Shown: one piece after another, positions 1 to 11,500 of the stretch
Numbering within the stretch: the stretch's first letter is position 1
Layout of the letters: each line of letters opens with the position of its first letter
Assembly (NCBI RefSeq): GCF_038502225.1
Contig: NC_091372.1
Coordinates: forward strand, 3,311,617-3,375,616
Length of the DNA: 64,000 nt
From: Cherax quadricarinatus
Taxonomy: Eukaryota > Arthropoda > Malacostraca > Decapoda > Parastacidae
Direction: 5' to 3'
Notes under the pieces: model-generated
What the model was told of the DNA's origin: nothing
What the model saw: only the letters and a program-made list of their open reading frames with translations
Database searches by the model: none
Program-made: the position numbers and the translations under genes

Positions 1-3000
1 CTGGTGGTCCTTGTGTAGTGGTGGTACTGGTGGTCCTTGTGTAGTGGTGGTACTGGTGGTCCTTGTGTAGTGGTGGTACTGGTGGTCCTTGTGTAGTGGT
101 GGTACTGGTGGTCCTTGGTACTGGTGGTCCTTGTGTAGTGGTGGTACTGGTGGTCCTTGTGTAGTGGTGGTACTGGTGGTCCTTGTGTAGTGGTGGTACT
201 GGTGGTCCTTGTGTAGTGGTGGTACTGGTGGTCCTTGTGTAGTGGTGGTACTGGTGGTCCTTGTGTAGTGGTGGTACTGGTGGTCCTTGTGTAGTGGTGG
301 TACTGGTGGTCCTTGTGTAGTGGTGGTACTGGTGGTCCTTGTGTAGTGGTGGTACTGGTGGTCCTTGTGTACTGGTGGTTCTTGTGTAGTGGTGGTACTG
401 GTGGTCCTTGTGTAGTGGTGGTACTGGTGGTCCTTGTGTAGTGGTGGTACTGGTGGTCCTTGTGTAGTGGTGGTACTGGTGGTCCTTGTGTAGTGGTGGT
501 ACTGGTGGTCCTTGTGTAGTGGTGGTACTGGTGGTCCTTGTGTAGTGGTGGTACTGGTGGTCCTTGTGTAGTGGTGGTACTGGTGGTCCTTGTGTAGTGG
601 TGGTACTGGTGGTCCTTGTGTAGTGGTGGTACTGGTGGTCCTTGTGTAGTGGTGGTACTGGTGGTCCTTGTGTAGTGGTGGTACTGGTGGTCCTTGTGTA
701 GTGGTGGTACTGGTGGTCCTTGTGTAGTGGTGGTACTGGTGGTCCTTGTGTAGTGGTGGTACTGGTGGTCCTTGTGTAGTGGTGGTACTGGTGGTCCTTG
801 TGTAGTGGTGGTACTGGTGGTCCTTGTGTAGTGGTACTGGTGGTCCTTGTGTAGTGGTGGTACTGGTGGTCCTTGTGTAGTGGTGGTACTGGTGGTCCTT
901 GTGTAGTGGTGGTACTGGTGGTCCTTGTGTAGTGGTGGTACTGGTGGTCCTTGTGTAGTGGTGGTACTGGTGGTCCTTGTGTAGTGGTGGTACTGGTGGT
1001 CCTTGTGTAGTGGTGGTAGTGGTGGTGCTGGTGTAGTGGCAGGTACTGGTGGTCCTTGTGTACTGGTGGTCCTTGTGTAGTGGTGGTACTGGTGGTCCTT
1101 GTGTAGTGGCAGGACTGGTGGTCCTTGTGTAGTGGTGGTACTGGTGGTCCTTGTGTAGTGGTGGTACTGGTGGTCCTTGTGTAGTGGTGGTACTGGTGGT
1201 CCTTGTGTAGTGGCGGTACTGGTGGTCCTTGTGTAGTGGAGGTACTGGTGGTCCTTGTGAAGTGGCAGTACTGGTGGTCCTTGTGTAGTGGTGGTCCTTG
1301 TGTAGTGGTGGTACTGGTGGTCCTTGTGTAGTGGCGGTACTGGTGGTCCTTGTGTAGTGGTGGTACTGGTGGTCCTTGTGTAGTGGTGGTACTGGTGGTC
1401 CTTGTGTAGTGGCACTGGTGGTCCTTGTGTACTACTGGTGGTCCTTGTGTAGTGGTACTGGTGGTCCTGTAGTGACAGGACTGGTGGTATTTGTGTAGTG
1501 GTGGTACTGGTGGTCCTTGTGTAGTGGCAGGACTGGTGGTCCTTGTGTAGTGGTGGTACTGGTGGTCCTTGTGTAGTGGTGGTACTGGTGGTCCTTGTGT
1601 AGTGGTGGTACTGGTGGTCCTTGTGTAGTGGTGGTACTGGTGGTCCTTGTGTAGTGGTGGTACTGGTGGTCCTTGTGTAGTGGTGGTACTGGTGGTCCTT
1701 GTGTAGTGGTGGTACTGGTGGTCCTTGTGTAGTGGTGGTACTGGTGGTCCTTGTGTAGTGGTGGTACTGGTGGTCCTTGTGTAGTGGCTGGTGGTCCTTG
1801 TGTAGTGGCAGTACTGGTGGTCCTTGTGTAGTGGCAGTACTGGTGGTCCTTGTGTAGTGGTGGTACTGGTGGTCCTTGTGTAGTGGTGGTACTGGTGGTC
1901 CTTGTGTAGTGGAAGTACTGGTGGTCCTTGTGTAGTGGTGGTACTGGTGGTCCTTGTGTAGTGGTGGTACTGGTGGTCCTTGTGTAGTGGTGGTACTGGT
2001 GGTCCTTGTGTAGTGGTGGTACTGGTGGTCCTTGTGTAGTGGTGGTACTGGTGGTCCTTGTGTAGTGGTGGTACTGGTGGTCCTTGTGTAGTGGTGGTAC
2101 TGGTGGTCCTTGTGTAGTGGCAGGACTGGTGGTCCTTGTGTAGTGGTGGTACTGGTGGTCCTTGTGTAGTGGTGGTACTGGTGGTCCTTGTGTAGTGGCA
2201 GGACTGGTGGTCCTTGTGTAGTGGTGGTACTGGTGGTCCTTGTGTAGTGGTGGTACTGGTGGTCCTTGTGTAGTGGTGGTACTGGTGGTCCTTGTGTAGT
2301 GGTGGTACTGGTGGTCCTTGTGTAGTGGCGGTACTGGTGGTCCTTGTGTAGTGGTGGTACTGGTGGTCCTTGTGTAGTGGTGGTACTGGTGGTCCTTGTG
2401 TAGTGGTGGTACTGGTGGTCCTTGTGTAGTGGTGGTACTGGTGGTCCTTGTGTAGTGGTGGTACTGGTGGTCCTTGTGTAGTGGTGGTACTGGTGGTCCT
2501 TGTGTAGTGGTGGTACTGGTGGTCCTTGTGTAGTGGTGGTACTGGTGGTCCTTGTGTAGTGGTGGTACTGGTGGTCCTTGTGTAGTGGCAGGACTGGTGG
2601 TCCTTGTGTAGTGGTGGTACTGGTGGTCCTTGTGTAGTGGTGGTACTGGTGGTCCTTGTGTAGTGGTGGTACTGGTGGTCCTTGTGTAGTGGCAGGACTG
2701 GTGGTCCTTGTGTAGTGGTGGTACTGGTGGTCCTTGTGTAGTGGCAGGACTGGTGGTCCTTGTGTAGTGGTGGTACTGGTGGTCCTTGTGTAGTGGCGGT
2801 ACTGGTGGTCCTTGTGTAGTGGCGGTACTGGTGGTCCTTGTGTAGTGGCGGTACTGGTGGTCCTTGTGTAGTGGTGGTACTGGTGGTCCTTGTGTAGTGG
2901 TGGTACTGGTGGTCCTTGTGTAGTGGCAGGACTGGTGGTCCTTGTGTAGTGGTGGTACTGGTGGTCCTTGTGTAGTGGCATTACTGGTGGTAATTGTGTA

Positions 3001-3541
3001 GTGGCGGTACTGGTGGTCCTTGTGTAGTGGCATTACTGGTGGTCCTTGTGTAGTGGCGGTACTGGTGGTCCTTGTGTAGTGGCAGGACTGGTGGTCCTTG
3101 TGTAGTGGCAGGACTGGTGGTCCTTGTGTAGTGGCAGGACTGGTGGTCCTTGTGTAGTGGCAGGACTGGTGGTCCTGGTGTAGTGGCAGGACTGGTGGTC
3201 CTGGTGTAGTGGCAGGACTGGTGGTCCTTGTGTTGTGGCAGGACTGGTGGTCCTTGTGTAGTGGCAGGACTGGTGGTCCTTGTGTAGTGGCGGTACTGGT
3301 GGTCCTTGTGTAGTGGCGGTACTGGTGGTCCTTGTGTAGTGGCAGGACTGGTGGTCCTTGTGTAGTGGCAGGACTGGTGGTCCTTGTGTAGTGGTGATAC
3401 TGGTGGTCCTTGTGTAGTGGTGGTACTGGTGGTCCTTGTGTAGTGGTGGTACTGGTGGTCCTTGTGTAGTGGCAGGACTGGTGGTCCTTGTGTAGTGGCA
3501 GGACTGGTCGTCCTGATATAGTGGCAGGACTAGTGGTCCTT
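1..3541. repeat. Minisatellite, 26-bp unit, about 136 copies
   Basis: Tandem array of a G/T-rich 26-bp unit with core 'ctggtggtccttgtgtagtg'. The left edge runs off the window. Units are nearly identical up to about 1.0 kb; then variants with 'gtggcagga' or 'gtggcggta' become common, and they dominate from 3.0 to 3.5 kb. The plus strand has few C and A. The minus strand lacks stops in long stretches, giving a 533-residue open frame of 26-residue periodicity (three units = 78 nt). That frame is a by-product of the repeat and has no other coding signature. Confidence 0.97.
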
Positions 3542-3542
3542 G

Positions 3543-4986
3543 CACCTTCCCTTCGTCCAGCACCTACCCTTCATCCAGCACCTACCCTTCATCCAGCACC
3601 TACCCTTCATCCATCACCTACCCTTCATCCATCACCTACCCTTCATCCAGCACCTACCCTTCATCCAGCACCTACCCTTCATCCAGCACCTACCCTCATC
3701 CAGCATCTACTTTTTATCCAGCACCTTCACTTCATTCAGCATCTACCCTTCATCCATCACCTACCCTTCATCCATCACCTACCCTTCATCCAGCACCTAC
3801 CCTTCATCCAGCACCTACCCTTCATCCATCACCTACCCTTCATCCATCACCTACCCTTCATCCAGCACCTACCCTTCATCTATCACCTACCCTTCATCCA
3901 GCACCTACCGTTCATCTAGCACCTACCCTTCATCCAGCATCTTCTTTTCATCCAGCACCTACCCTTCATCCAACCTCTACCCTTCATCCAACCTCTACCC
4001 TTCATTCAGCACCTACCCTTCATCCAGCACCTACCCTTCATTCAGCACCTACCCTTCATCTAGCACCTACCCTTCATCCATGATCTACCCTTCATCCAGC
4101 GCCTACCCTTCATCCAGCACCTACCCTTCATCTAGCAACCACCCTTCATCCAGCATGTACCCTTCATCCAGCACCTACCCTTCATCCAGCACCTACCCTT
4201 CATCCAGCACCTACCCTTCATCCAGCACCTACCCTTCATCCAGCACCTACCCTTCATCTAGCGTCTACCTTTCATCCAGCATGTACCCTTCATCTAGCAC
4301 CTACCCTTCATCCATGATCTACCCTTCATCCAGCGCCTACCCTTCATCCAGCACCTACCCTTCATCTAGCATCTACCCTTCATCCATCATCTACCCTTCA
4401 CCATCTACCCTTCATCCATCTACCCTTCATTTAGCCCTACCCTCATCCATCTACCCTTCATCCTCGCACCTACCCTTCATCCATCATCTACCCTTCGTCC
4501 AGCACCTACATTTCATCCATCATCTACCCTTCATCCAGCACCTAATCTTCATCCAGCATCTACCCTTCATCCTGCGCCTACCCTTCATCTAGCACCTAAT
4601 CTTCATCCAGCATCTACCCTTCATCTAGCACCTAATCTTCATCCAGCATCTACCCTTCATCCATCATCTACCCTTCGTCCAGCACCTACATTTCATCCAG
4701 CATCTACCCTTCATCCAGCACCTAATCTTCATCCAGCATCTACCCTTCATCCAGCACCTAATCTTCATCCAGCATCTACCCTTCATCTAGCACCTAATCT
4801 TCATCCAGCATCTACCCTTCATCCTGCGCCTACCCTTCATCCAGCACCTAATCTTCATCCAGCATCTACCCTTCATCCATCATCTACCCTTCGTCCAGCA
4901 CCTACATTTCATCCAGCACCTACCCTTCATCCAGCACCTACCCTTCATCCAGCACCTAATCTTCATCCAGCATCTACCCTTCGTCC
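3543..4986. repeat. Minisatellite, 18-bp unit, about 80 copies
   Basis: Tandem array of the pyrimidine-rich unit 'cacctacccttcatccag' with many point variants (atc for acc, tct for tcc). It follows the 26-bp array with no recognisable spacer and runs into the assembly gap, so its true length is unknown. Because 18 is a multiple of three, plus-strand frames stay open (up to 350 residues, Ser/Tyr/Pro-rich). These are not treated as genes. Confidence 0.96.
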
Positions 4987-5086
4987 NNNNNNNNNNNNNN
5001 NNNNNNNNNNNNNNNNNNNNNNNNNNNNNNNNNNNNNNNNNNNNNNNNNNNNNNNNNNNNNNNNNNNNNNNNNNNNNNNNNNNNNN
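4987..5086. other. Assembly gap (100 N)
   Basis: Exactly 100 N, which usually marks a scaffold gap of unknown size. The 18-bp array ends at its left edge and a LINE reverse transcriptase fragment begins at its right edge, so neither boundary is biological. Confidence 0.99.
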
Positions 5087-5242
5087 GATAATCTTCTCCA
5101 TGACTTTGCATAGTACACACGTCAGTGACACAGGTCTGTAGTTTAGTGCCTCGTTTCTGTCTCCTTTCTTAAAAATGGAGACTGCATTTGTTGTCTTCCA
5201 TACCTCAGTTACTTGCCCAATTTCAAGATTGAGGTACACACT
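5087..5242 (-). pseudogene. LINE reverse transcriptase fragment, main family
   Basis: On the minus strand this encodes the start of a non-LTR reverse transcriptase: 'FKKGDRNEALNYRPVSLT' followed by 'CKVMEKII'. The same stretch is seen in the longer copies at 20.7-21.3 kb and 58.1-58.3 kb. The family looks CR1/Jockey-like (apurinic-type endonuclease, RT, and a C-terminal 'RKYFF..RVV..WN' block), but I cannot fix the clade. The assembly gap cuts the 3' side. Upstream it is fused to ORF1-like sequence, with the endonuclease and the start of RT missing. Confidence 0.8.
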
Positions 5243-5249
5243 TTAGCAC

Positions 5250-5898
5250 TCTGGTTTGTCTCTCAGTCGTGCTTTCTCCTGCAGGATCATGGTTCGAGTT
5301 GATTCTGCCTTGAAAATTACTTTGAGAGGCCATTTCCATCCCTTTGCAAACCACCTAATTCTACAAAAATTTGTCACCTGGGTCATGTCGCCCTCACCTA
5401 TTGCTTTCATGAACCTTCAATCACTTTTTTCTCCTCCTGTTTTCTTTCATCGTAGGTTTTCCCTTCGACTTCCTGAAGCCCGTAGACAAATACTGATCTC
5501 GCCCTTTCGTCCTCCCACTGTGTCTCCCATTGCATCCTCTGAGGTGTTTTAGTTCCTTCCATTGGAGAGTTCCTTCCTACAATCCCTTCCCTGGCTGAGG
5601 CCCCTGTGCTCAGTGGACTGTCCTGCTCAACTGTTCCTGACCCCTGCAGGTGTCTGTTAGACTCTCTGCATATACCATAGCCTCTTCATTGTCTTCAGAC
5701 CTCTCATTTGTTCCTAGTGTGCTCCTCGTCTTTGTGTTGGCCTCACGTGGGTCTGATAGCGCCCTTGTATACAGTATAGCTTCTTTGCTCCCTCCAGGCC
5801 CCTTGTCTGTACCTGATGCAGAAGTTCCTGGTGTTAAGTCTCTACTGTCATTTTTCTCATTAAGCTGTTTCAGGTTTCTTAGTTCCTCTTCTAAGTAC
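5250..5898 (-). pseudogene. LINE ORF1-like remnant (coiled coil plus RNA-binding C-terminus)
   Basis: The minus strand first encodes a charged, heptad-like stretch, 'YLEEELRNLKQLNEKN' (about 5.90 kb), then low-complexity Ser/Thr/Gly/Asp sequence. In another frame at 5.26-5.35 kb it encodes 'FKAESTRTMILQEKARLRD'. That block resembles the C-terminal RNA-binding part of ORF1 proteins of CR1/Jockey-type LINEs. Stops and frameshifts break it. ORF1 would bind the element RNA during retrotransposition. Its 5' end abuts a (GT)n tract that belongs to the tail of the next LINE copy. The ORF1 assignment comes from motif memory. Confidence 0.5.
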
Positions 5899-5915
5899 TG
5901 TGTGTGTGTGTGTGT
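5899..5915. repeat. (GT)n microsatellite joining two LINE pieces
   Basis: Short (TG)8 tract between the 5'-truncated end of the ORF1-like piece and the 3' terminus of the next LINE copy. Both copies are on the minus strand. Confidence 0.9.
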
Positions 5916-6455
5916 ACTCAGTTGTGGTTGCAGGGTTCGAGTCACAGCTCCTGGCCCCATTGGTCGCTTCTAGGGCCACTGTGCTCCATGAATTTTATAA
6001 TTTCTCTTCACCTTATTGTGGCTGTAAGTGTCGAGTCACAGCTCCTGGCCTTGCTTCTCAACTTTCCGGATTCATTCCTAGCCTCGTGTGCCTTATCGTA
6101 CGTGTTCTTAAAGCTATGTATGGAGCCTGCCTCCACCACTTCTTCATCAAGATCATTAGACTTTCCTACTACTCTGAGACTGAAGAAGTACTGCCTAACA
6201 TCCCTGTTGCTCATCTGTGACTTTTCCAGTTGTGTCCCCGAGTTTCCTTCTCTCGCCTCTCAAACTCACTGCACCTCTCTACCCTATCAATTCCCCCGAG
6301 TATTTTGTATGTTGTTATCATATCTTCCCTGGTTCCATTGTCCTCCAGTGTTGTTAGATCTAATTTCATTAGCCTTTCCTCGTAACTCATACTTCTTAGC
6401 TCAGGAACCAGCTTCCTCAGGTGTGGGTTCCTTACTGGTGCTGCGTACTTGAAGA
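5916..6455 (-). mobile_element. LINE 3' end, main family, 5'-truncated
   Basis: It carries the family's 3' terminus ('actcagttgtggttgcaggg' on the plus strand) and, reading leftward on the minus strand, the ORF2 C-terminus. The C-terminus includes 'RDVRQYFFSLRVVGK' and 'VVEAGSIHSFKNTYDKAH', followed by a degenerate second copy of the 3' terminal sequence near 6.01-6.06 kb. Frameshifts are present. The 5' end is lost near 6.45 kb, where a plus-strand LINE of another family begins. Confidence 0.8.
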
Positions 6456-6507
6456 CAGACCTGTCACATGTTGTATAAAGTACCCTGGACGATCTGTGGT
6501 GTGAACA

Positions 6508-7061
6508 TAATGCAGAGAATTCGTAGTTTGGAGATTAGGAGGAGGTGAGGGATTACCAAAACTATTATCCAGAGGGTTGAGGACGGGTTGTTGAGGTGGT
6601 TCGGACATGTAGAAAGGATGGAGCGAAAGAGAATGACTTCGAGAGTGTATAAATCTGTAGTGGAGGGAAGGCGGGGTAGGGGTCGGCCTATGAAAGTTTG
6701 GAGGAAGGCGGTAAAGGTGGTTTTGTGTGCGAAGGGCTTGGACTTCAAGCAAGCATCCGTGAGCATATTTGGTAGGAGTGAATGGAGACAAATGGTTTTT
6801 ACGACTTGACGTGCTGTTGGAGTGTAAGCAAGGTAACGTTTCTGAAGGGATTCAGGGGAACTGACAGACCGGACTTGAGTCCTGGAGGTGGGAAGTACAG
6901 TGTCTGTACTCTGAAGGACGGGTGTTAATGTTGCAGTTTTATAACTGTAGTGTAAACCTGCCTCTGCAAGACAGTGATGGAGTGAATGATGGTGAGTTTT
7001 TCTTTTTCGGGTCACCCTGACTTGGTGGAAAACGGCCGATGTGTTAATAAAAAAAAAAAAG
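6508..7061 (+). mobile_element. Second LINE family: ORF2 C-terminus, 3' UTR and poly(A)
   Basis: The plus strand encodes the end of a non-LTR ORF2. There is 'LLRWFGHVERMERKRMTSRV' with a following 'RRGRGRP' and a terminal 'SEWRQMVFTT' before a stop near 6809. An in-frame TGA lies upstream at about 6.55 kb. A 3' UTR of roughly 230 bases follows and ends in 'gtgttaat' plus an A-tract at 7048-7060. The 'LRWFGHV.RM' block is typical of RTE-like and related non-LTR elements. This differs from the main LINE family here, which ends in (CA)n. Confidence 0.75.
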
Positions 7062-7139
7062 ATAAGAGTTTGTTGGGATTTTCAACCCCAGAGGGTTAGC
7101 CACTCAGAATAACCCTAAAAAGTCAGTGCGTCATCAGGG

Positions 7140-7262
7140 ACTGTTCGTCTGATTTCAAGCAGCCAGTTACCTGACCAACCCTGCAGGTTGTCCAGATATA
7201 TTTACAGTCTCTCCCAGTCCTCAGTTGTTCGTATTAATTTTACATCATCTGCAGACAGTGAT
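7140..7262 (-). pseudogene. LINE reverse transcriptase fragment with the ADD box
   Basis: Minus-strand translation gives 'SLSADDVKLIRTTEDWERL', which contains the (F/Y)xDD-type catalytic aspartates of reverse transcriptase. An in-frame stop follows. The usual F before ADD is S here. The upstream part of the same domain appears to lie at 7557-7615, across an inserted plus-strand LINE piece. The first ~80 bases after the poly(A) at 7061 ('ccccagagggttagccactc' and following) look like part of a dispersed repeat I cannot name. Confidence 0.6.
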
Positions 7263-7556
7263 GTGTGGGAATCAGTCCCACGCTAGGAGACAACACAATA
7301 AATGTCAGAGGACCAAGACTGTTCAACTGTCTCCCAGCATACATAAGGGGGATTACCAATAGACCCCTGACTGTCTTCAAGAAGCCACTGGATAACAACC
7401 TAAAGTCAGTACCTGATCAGCCGGACTGTGGTTCGTATGTCAGCTTGCGTGCTGTCAGCAGTAACAGAATGGTTGATCAGACCCTGATCCACCGCCAGGC
7501 CTGGTCACAGACCGGGTCGCGGGGGCGTTGACCCCTGAACCCCCGTCTAGGTATAC
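7263..7556 (+). mobile_element. Third LINE family: ORF2 C-terminal fragment
   Basis: The plus-strand frame contains 'GPRLFNCLPAYIRGITNR' and 'SVPDQPDCGSYVSL'. A closely related copy sits at 48.42-48.66 kb as the C-terminus of a longer element. After the coding part both copies share 'ggggcgttgacccc' and 'aggtatac'. The fragment separates two pieces of a minus-strand reverse transcriptase, so it probably inserted into that older element. Confidence 0.75.
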
Positions 7557-7615
7557 ACAAACAGTACTGGTAGTAATAACGACCCTTGAGGAACACTGCT
7601 TAGTCTCCATTATAT
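7557..7615 (-). pseudogene. LINE reverse transcriptase fragment with the VPQGS box
   Basis: Minus-strand translation gives 'WRLSSVPQGSLLLPVLFVY', the motif that normally lies about 40 residues before the (F/Y)xDD box. The ADD box is found in the same orientation at 7.26 kb, beyond the inserted plus-strand fragment. The piece is short, so the call rests on one motif. Confidence 0.55.
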
Positions 7616-7632
7616 TGTAATGTGTTCTTGCT

Positions 7633-8196
7633 GGATCCGTGATCCAGTTCCCTGGATCCGTGATCCAGTTCCCTGGATCCGTGATCCAGTTCCCTGGATC
7701 CGTGATCCAGTTCCCTGGATCCGTGATCCAGTTCCCTGGATCCGTGATCCAGTTCCCTGGATCCGTGATCCAGTTCCCTGGATCCGTGATCCAGTTCCCT
7801 GGATCCGTGATCCAGTTCCCTGGATCCGTGATCCAGTTCCCTGGATCCGTGATCCAGTTCCCTGGATCCGTGATCCAGTTCCCTGGATCCGTGATCTAGT
7901 TCCCTGGATCCGTGATCCAGTTCCCTAGATCCGTGATCCAGTTCCCTGGATCCGTGATCCAGTTCCCTGGATCCGTGATCCAGTTCCCTGGATCCGTGAT
8001 CCAGTTCCCTGGATCCGTGATCCAGTTCCCTGGATCCGTGATCTAGTTCCCTGGATCCGTGATCCAGTTCCCTAGATCCGTGATCCAGTTCCCTGGATCC
8101 GTGATCCAGTTCCCTGGATCCGTGATCCAGTTCCCTGGATCCGTGATCCAGTTCCCTGGATCCGTGATCCAGTTCCCTGGATCCGTGATCCAGTCC
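7633..8196. repeat. Minisatellite, 21-bp hairpin unit, about 27 copies
   Basis: Array of 'ggatccgtgatccagttccc' plus one base. Nearly all units are identical; a few have 'gatctag' or 'cctagatcc'. Every unit contains 7-bp arms 'ctggatc' and 'gatccag' around a 3-base loop, so each can fold as a hairpin. All three frames are open in places because 21 is a multiple of three. Confidence 0.97.
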
Positions 8197-8360
8197 TCTG
8201 ATTTACATCTGCCTCCCCTCCCCCCTCGCACCACAGGCGCTGTATAATCCCTACGGATTTAGCGCTTTCCCCTGGTAATATTTTTCCTGGCAGTCACGAC
8301 TATTTACCTCCACAAAGATTAAGAAAATTACTAAGATTATTGAGGTACAGATATAGTGGA
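8197..8360 (+). other. Possible short retroposon 3' part
   Basis: Contains 'gcgctgtataatccctacgg' and 'tttagcgctttcccctggta'. I recall this as a recurrent 3' part of a dispersed decapod repeat that normally ends in a simple-repeat tail. No coding signature is present. The assignment is from memory. Confidence 0.35.
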
Positions 8361-8485
8361 GGATCCATACATAGCTTTAAGAAGAAGTATGATAAAGCTC
8401 ATGGGGCAGGGAGAGTAACCTAGTAGCGACCAGTGAAGAGGCGGGGCCAGGAGCTGTGAATCGAACCCTGCAACCACAGTAAGGT
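8361..8485 (+). mobile_element. LINE 3' end, main family, plus strand
   Basis: Encodes the last residues of the main family's ORF2, 'GSIHSFKKKYDKAHGAGRVT', then a stop and the family 3' UTR ('gaggcggggccaggagctgt', 'ccctgcaaccacag'). Unlike most other copies it has no (CA)n on either side; the 46-bp array begins about 30 bases after it. Confidence 0.85.
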
Positions 8486-8513
8486 GCGCAGATCAGCCAG
8501 CAGGATAACACAA

Positions 8514-11500
8514 GTTAGGTGCACACAAGTGTAGCTAGTGTGACCAGTCTACCTTAATTGTTAGGTGCACACAAGTGTAGCTAGTGTGGCCAGTCTACCT
8601 TAATTGTTAGGTGCACACAAGTGTAGCTAGTGTGACCAGTCTACCTTAATTGTTAGGTGCACACAAGTGTAGCTAGTGTGGCCAGTCTACCTTAATTGTT
8701 AGGTGCACACAAGTGTAGCTAGTGTGACCAGTCTACCTTAATTGTTAGGTGCACACAAGCGCAGCTAGTGTGACCAGTCTACCTTAATTGTTAGGTGCAC
8801 ACAAGTGTAGCTAGTGTGGCCAGTCTACCTTAATTGTTAGGTGCACACAAGTGTAGCTAGTGTGACCAGTCTACCTTAATTGTTAGGTGCACACAAACGC
8901 AGCTAGTGTGACCAGTCTACCTTAATTGTTAGGTGCACACAAGTGTAGCTAGTGTGACCAGTCTACCTTAATTGTTAGGTGCACACAAGTGTAGCTAGTG
9001 TGGCCAGTCTACCTTAATTGTTAGGTGCACACAAGTGTAGCTAGTGTGACCAGTCTACCTTAATTGTTAGGTGCACACAAGTGTAGCTAGTGTGGCCAGT
9101 CTACCTTAATTGTTAGGTGCACACAAGCGCAGCTAGTGTGACCAGTCTACCTTAATTGTTAGGTGCACACAAGTGTAGCTAGTGTGACCAGTCTACCTTA
9201 ATTGTTAGGTGCACACAAGTGTAGCTAGTGTGGCCAGTCTACCTTAATTGTTAGGTGCACACAAGTGTAGCTAGTGTGACCAGTCTACCTTAATTGTTAG
9301 GTGCACACAAGTGTAGCTAGTGTGACCAGTCTACCTTAATTGTTAGGTGCACACAAGTGTAGCTAGTGTGGCCAGTCTACCTTAATTGTTAGGTGCACAC
9401 AAGTGTAGCTAGTGTGACCAGTCTACCTTAATTGTTAGGTGCACACAAGTGTAGCTAGTGTGACCAGTCTACCTTAATTGTTAGGTGCACACAAGTGTAG
9501 CTAGTGTGGCCAGTCTACCTTAATTGTTAGGTGCACACAAGTGTAGCTAGTGTGACCAGTCTACCTTAATTGTTAGGTGCACACAAGCGCAGCTAGTGTG
9601 ACCAGTCTACCTTAATTGTTAGGTGCACACAAGTGTAGCTAGTGTGGCCAGTCTACCTTAATTGTTAGGTGCACACAAGTGTAGCTAGTGTGACCAGTCT
9701 ACCTTAATTGTTAGGTGCACACAAGCGCAGCTAGTGTGACCAGTCTACCTTAATTGTTAGGTGCACACAAGTGTAGCTAGTGTGACCAGTCTACCTTAAT
9801 TGTTAGGTGCACACAAGTGTAGCTAGTGTGGCCAGTCTACCTTAATTGTTAGGTGCACACAAGTGTAGCTAGTGTGACCAGTCTACCTTAATTGTTAGGT
9901 GCACACAAGTGTAGCTAGTGTGGCCAGTCTACCTTAATTGTTAGGTGCACACAAGCGCAGCTAGTGTGACCAGTCTACCTTAATTGTTAGGTGCACACAA
10001 GTGTAGCTAGTGTGACCAGTCTACCTTAATTGTTAGGTGCACACAAGTGTAGCTAGTGTGGCCAGTCTACCTTAATTGTTAGGTGCACACAAGTGTAGCT
10101 AGTGTGACCAGTCTACCTTAATTGTTAGGTGCACACAAGTGTAGCTAGTGTGACCAGTCTACCTTAATTGTTAGGTGCACACAAGTGTAGCTAGTGTGGC
10201 CAGTCTACCTTAATTGTTAGGTGCACACAAGTGTAGCTAGTGTGACCAGTCTACCTTAATTGTTAGGTGCACACAAGCGCAGCTAGTGTGACCAGTCTAC
10301 CTTAATTGTTAGGTGCACACAAGTGTAGCTAGTGTGACCAGTCTACCTTAATTGTTAGGTGCACACAAGTGTAGCTAGTGTGGCCAGTCTACCTTAATTG
10401 TTAGGTGCACACAAGCGCAGCTAGTGTGACCAGTCTACCTTAATTGTTAGGTGCACACAAGTGTAGCTAGTGTGACCAGTCTACCTTAATTGTTAGGTGC
10501 ACACAAGTGTAGCTAGTGTGGCCAGTCTACCTTAATTGTTAGGTGCACACAAGTGTAGCTAGTGTGACCAGTCTACCTTAATTGTTAGGTGCACACAAGC
10601 GCAGCTAGTGTGACCAGTCTACCTTAATTGTTAGGTGCACACAAGTGTAGCTAGTGTGACCAGTCTACCTTAATTGTTAGGTGCACACAAGTGTAGCTAG
10701 TGTGGCCAGTCTACCTTAATTGTTAGGTGCACACAAGCGCAGCTAGTGTGACCAGTCTACCTTAATTGTTAGGTGCACACAAGTGTAGCTAGTGTGACCA
10801 GTCTACCTTAATTGTTAGGTGCACACAAGCGCAGCTAGTGTGACCAGTCTACCTTAATTGTTAGGTGCACACAAGTGTAGCTAGTGTGACCAGTCTACCT
10901 TAATTGTTAGGTGCACACAAGTGTAGCTAGTGTGGCCAGTCTACCTTAATTGTTAGGTGCACACAAGCGCAGCTAGTGTGACCAGTCTACCTTAATTGTT
11001 AGGTGCACACAAGTGTAGCTAGTGTGACCAGTCTACCTTAATTGTTAGGTGCACACAAGTGTAGCTAGTGTGGCCAGTCTACCTTAATTGTTAGGTGCAC
11101 ACAAGTGTAGCTAGTGTGACCAGTCTACCTTAATTGTTAGGTGCACACAAGCGCAGCTAGTGTGACCAGTCTACCTTAATTGTTAGGTGCACACAAGTGT
11201 AGCTAGTGTGACCAGTCTACCTTAATTGTTAGGTGCACACAAGTGTAGCTAGTGTGGCCAGTCTACCTTAATTGTTAGGTGCACACAAGCGCAGCTAGTG
11301 TGACCAGTCTACCTTAATTGTTAGGTGCACACAAGTGTAGCTAGTGTGACCAGTCTACCTTAATTGTTAGGTGCACACAAGTGTAGCTAGTGTGGCCAGT
11401 CTACCTTAATTGTTAGGTGCACACAAGTGTAGCTAGTGTGACCAGTCTACCTTAATTGTTAGGTGCACACAAGTGTAGCTAGTGTGGCCAGTCTACCTTA

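Noticed and set aside
1432..3033. 533-residue His/Thr/Pro-rich frame on the minus strand
   Set aside because: Product of the 26-bp array, which has few stop-forming triplets on that strand. The 26-residue protein period is simply three DNA units.
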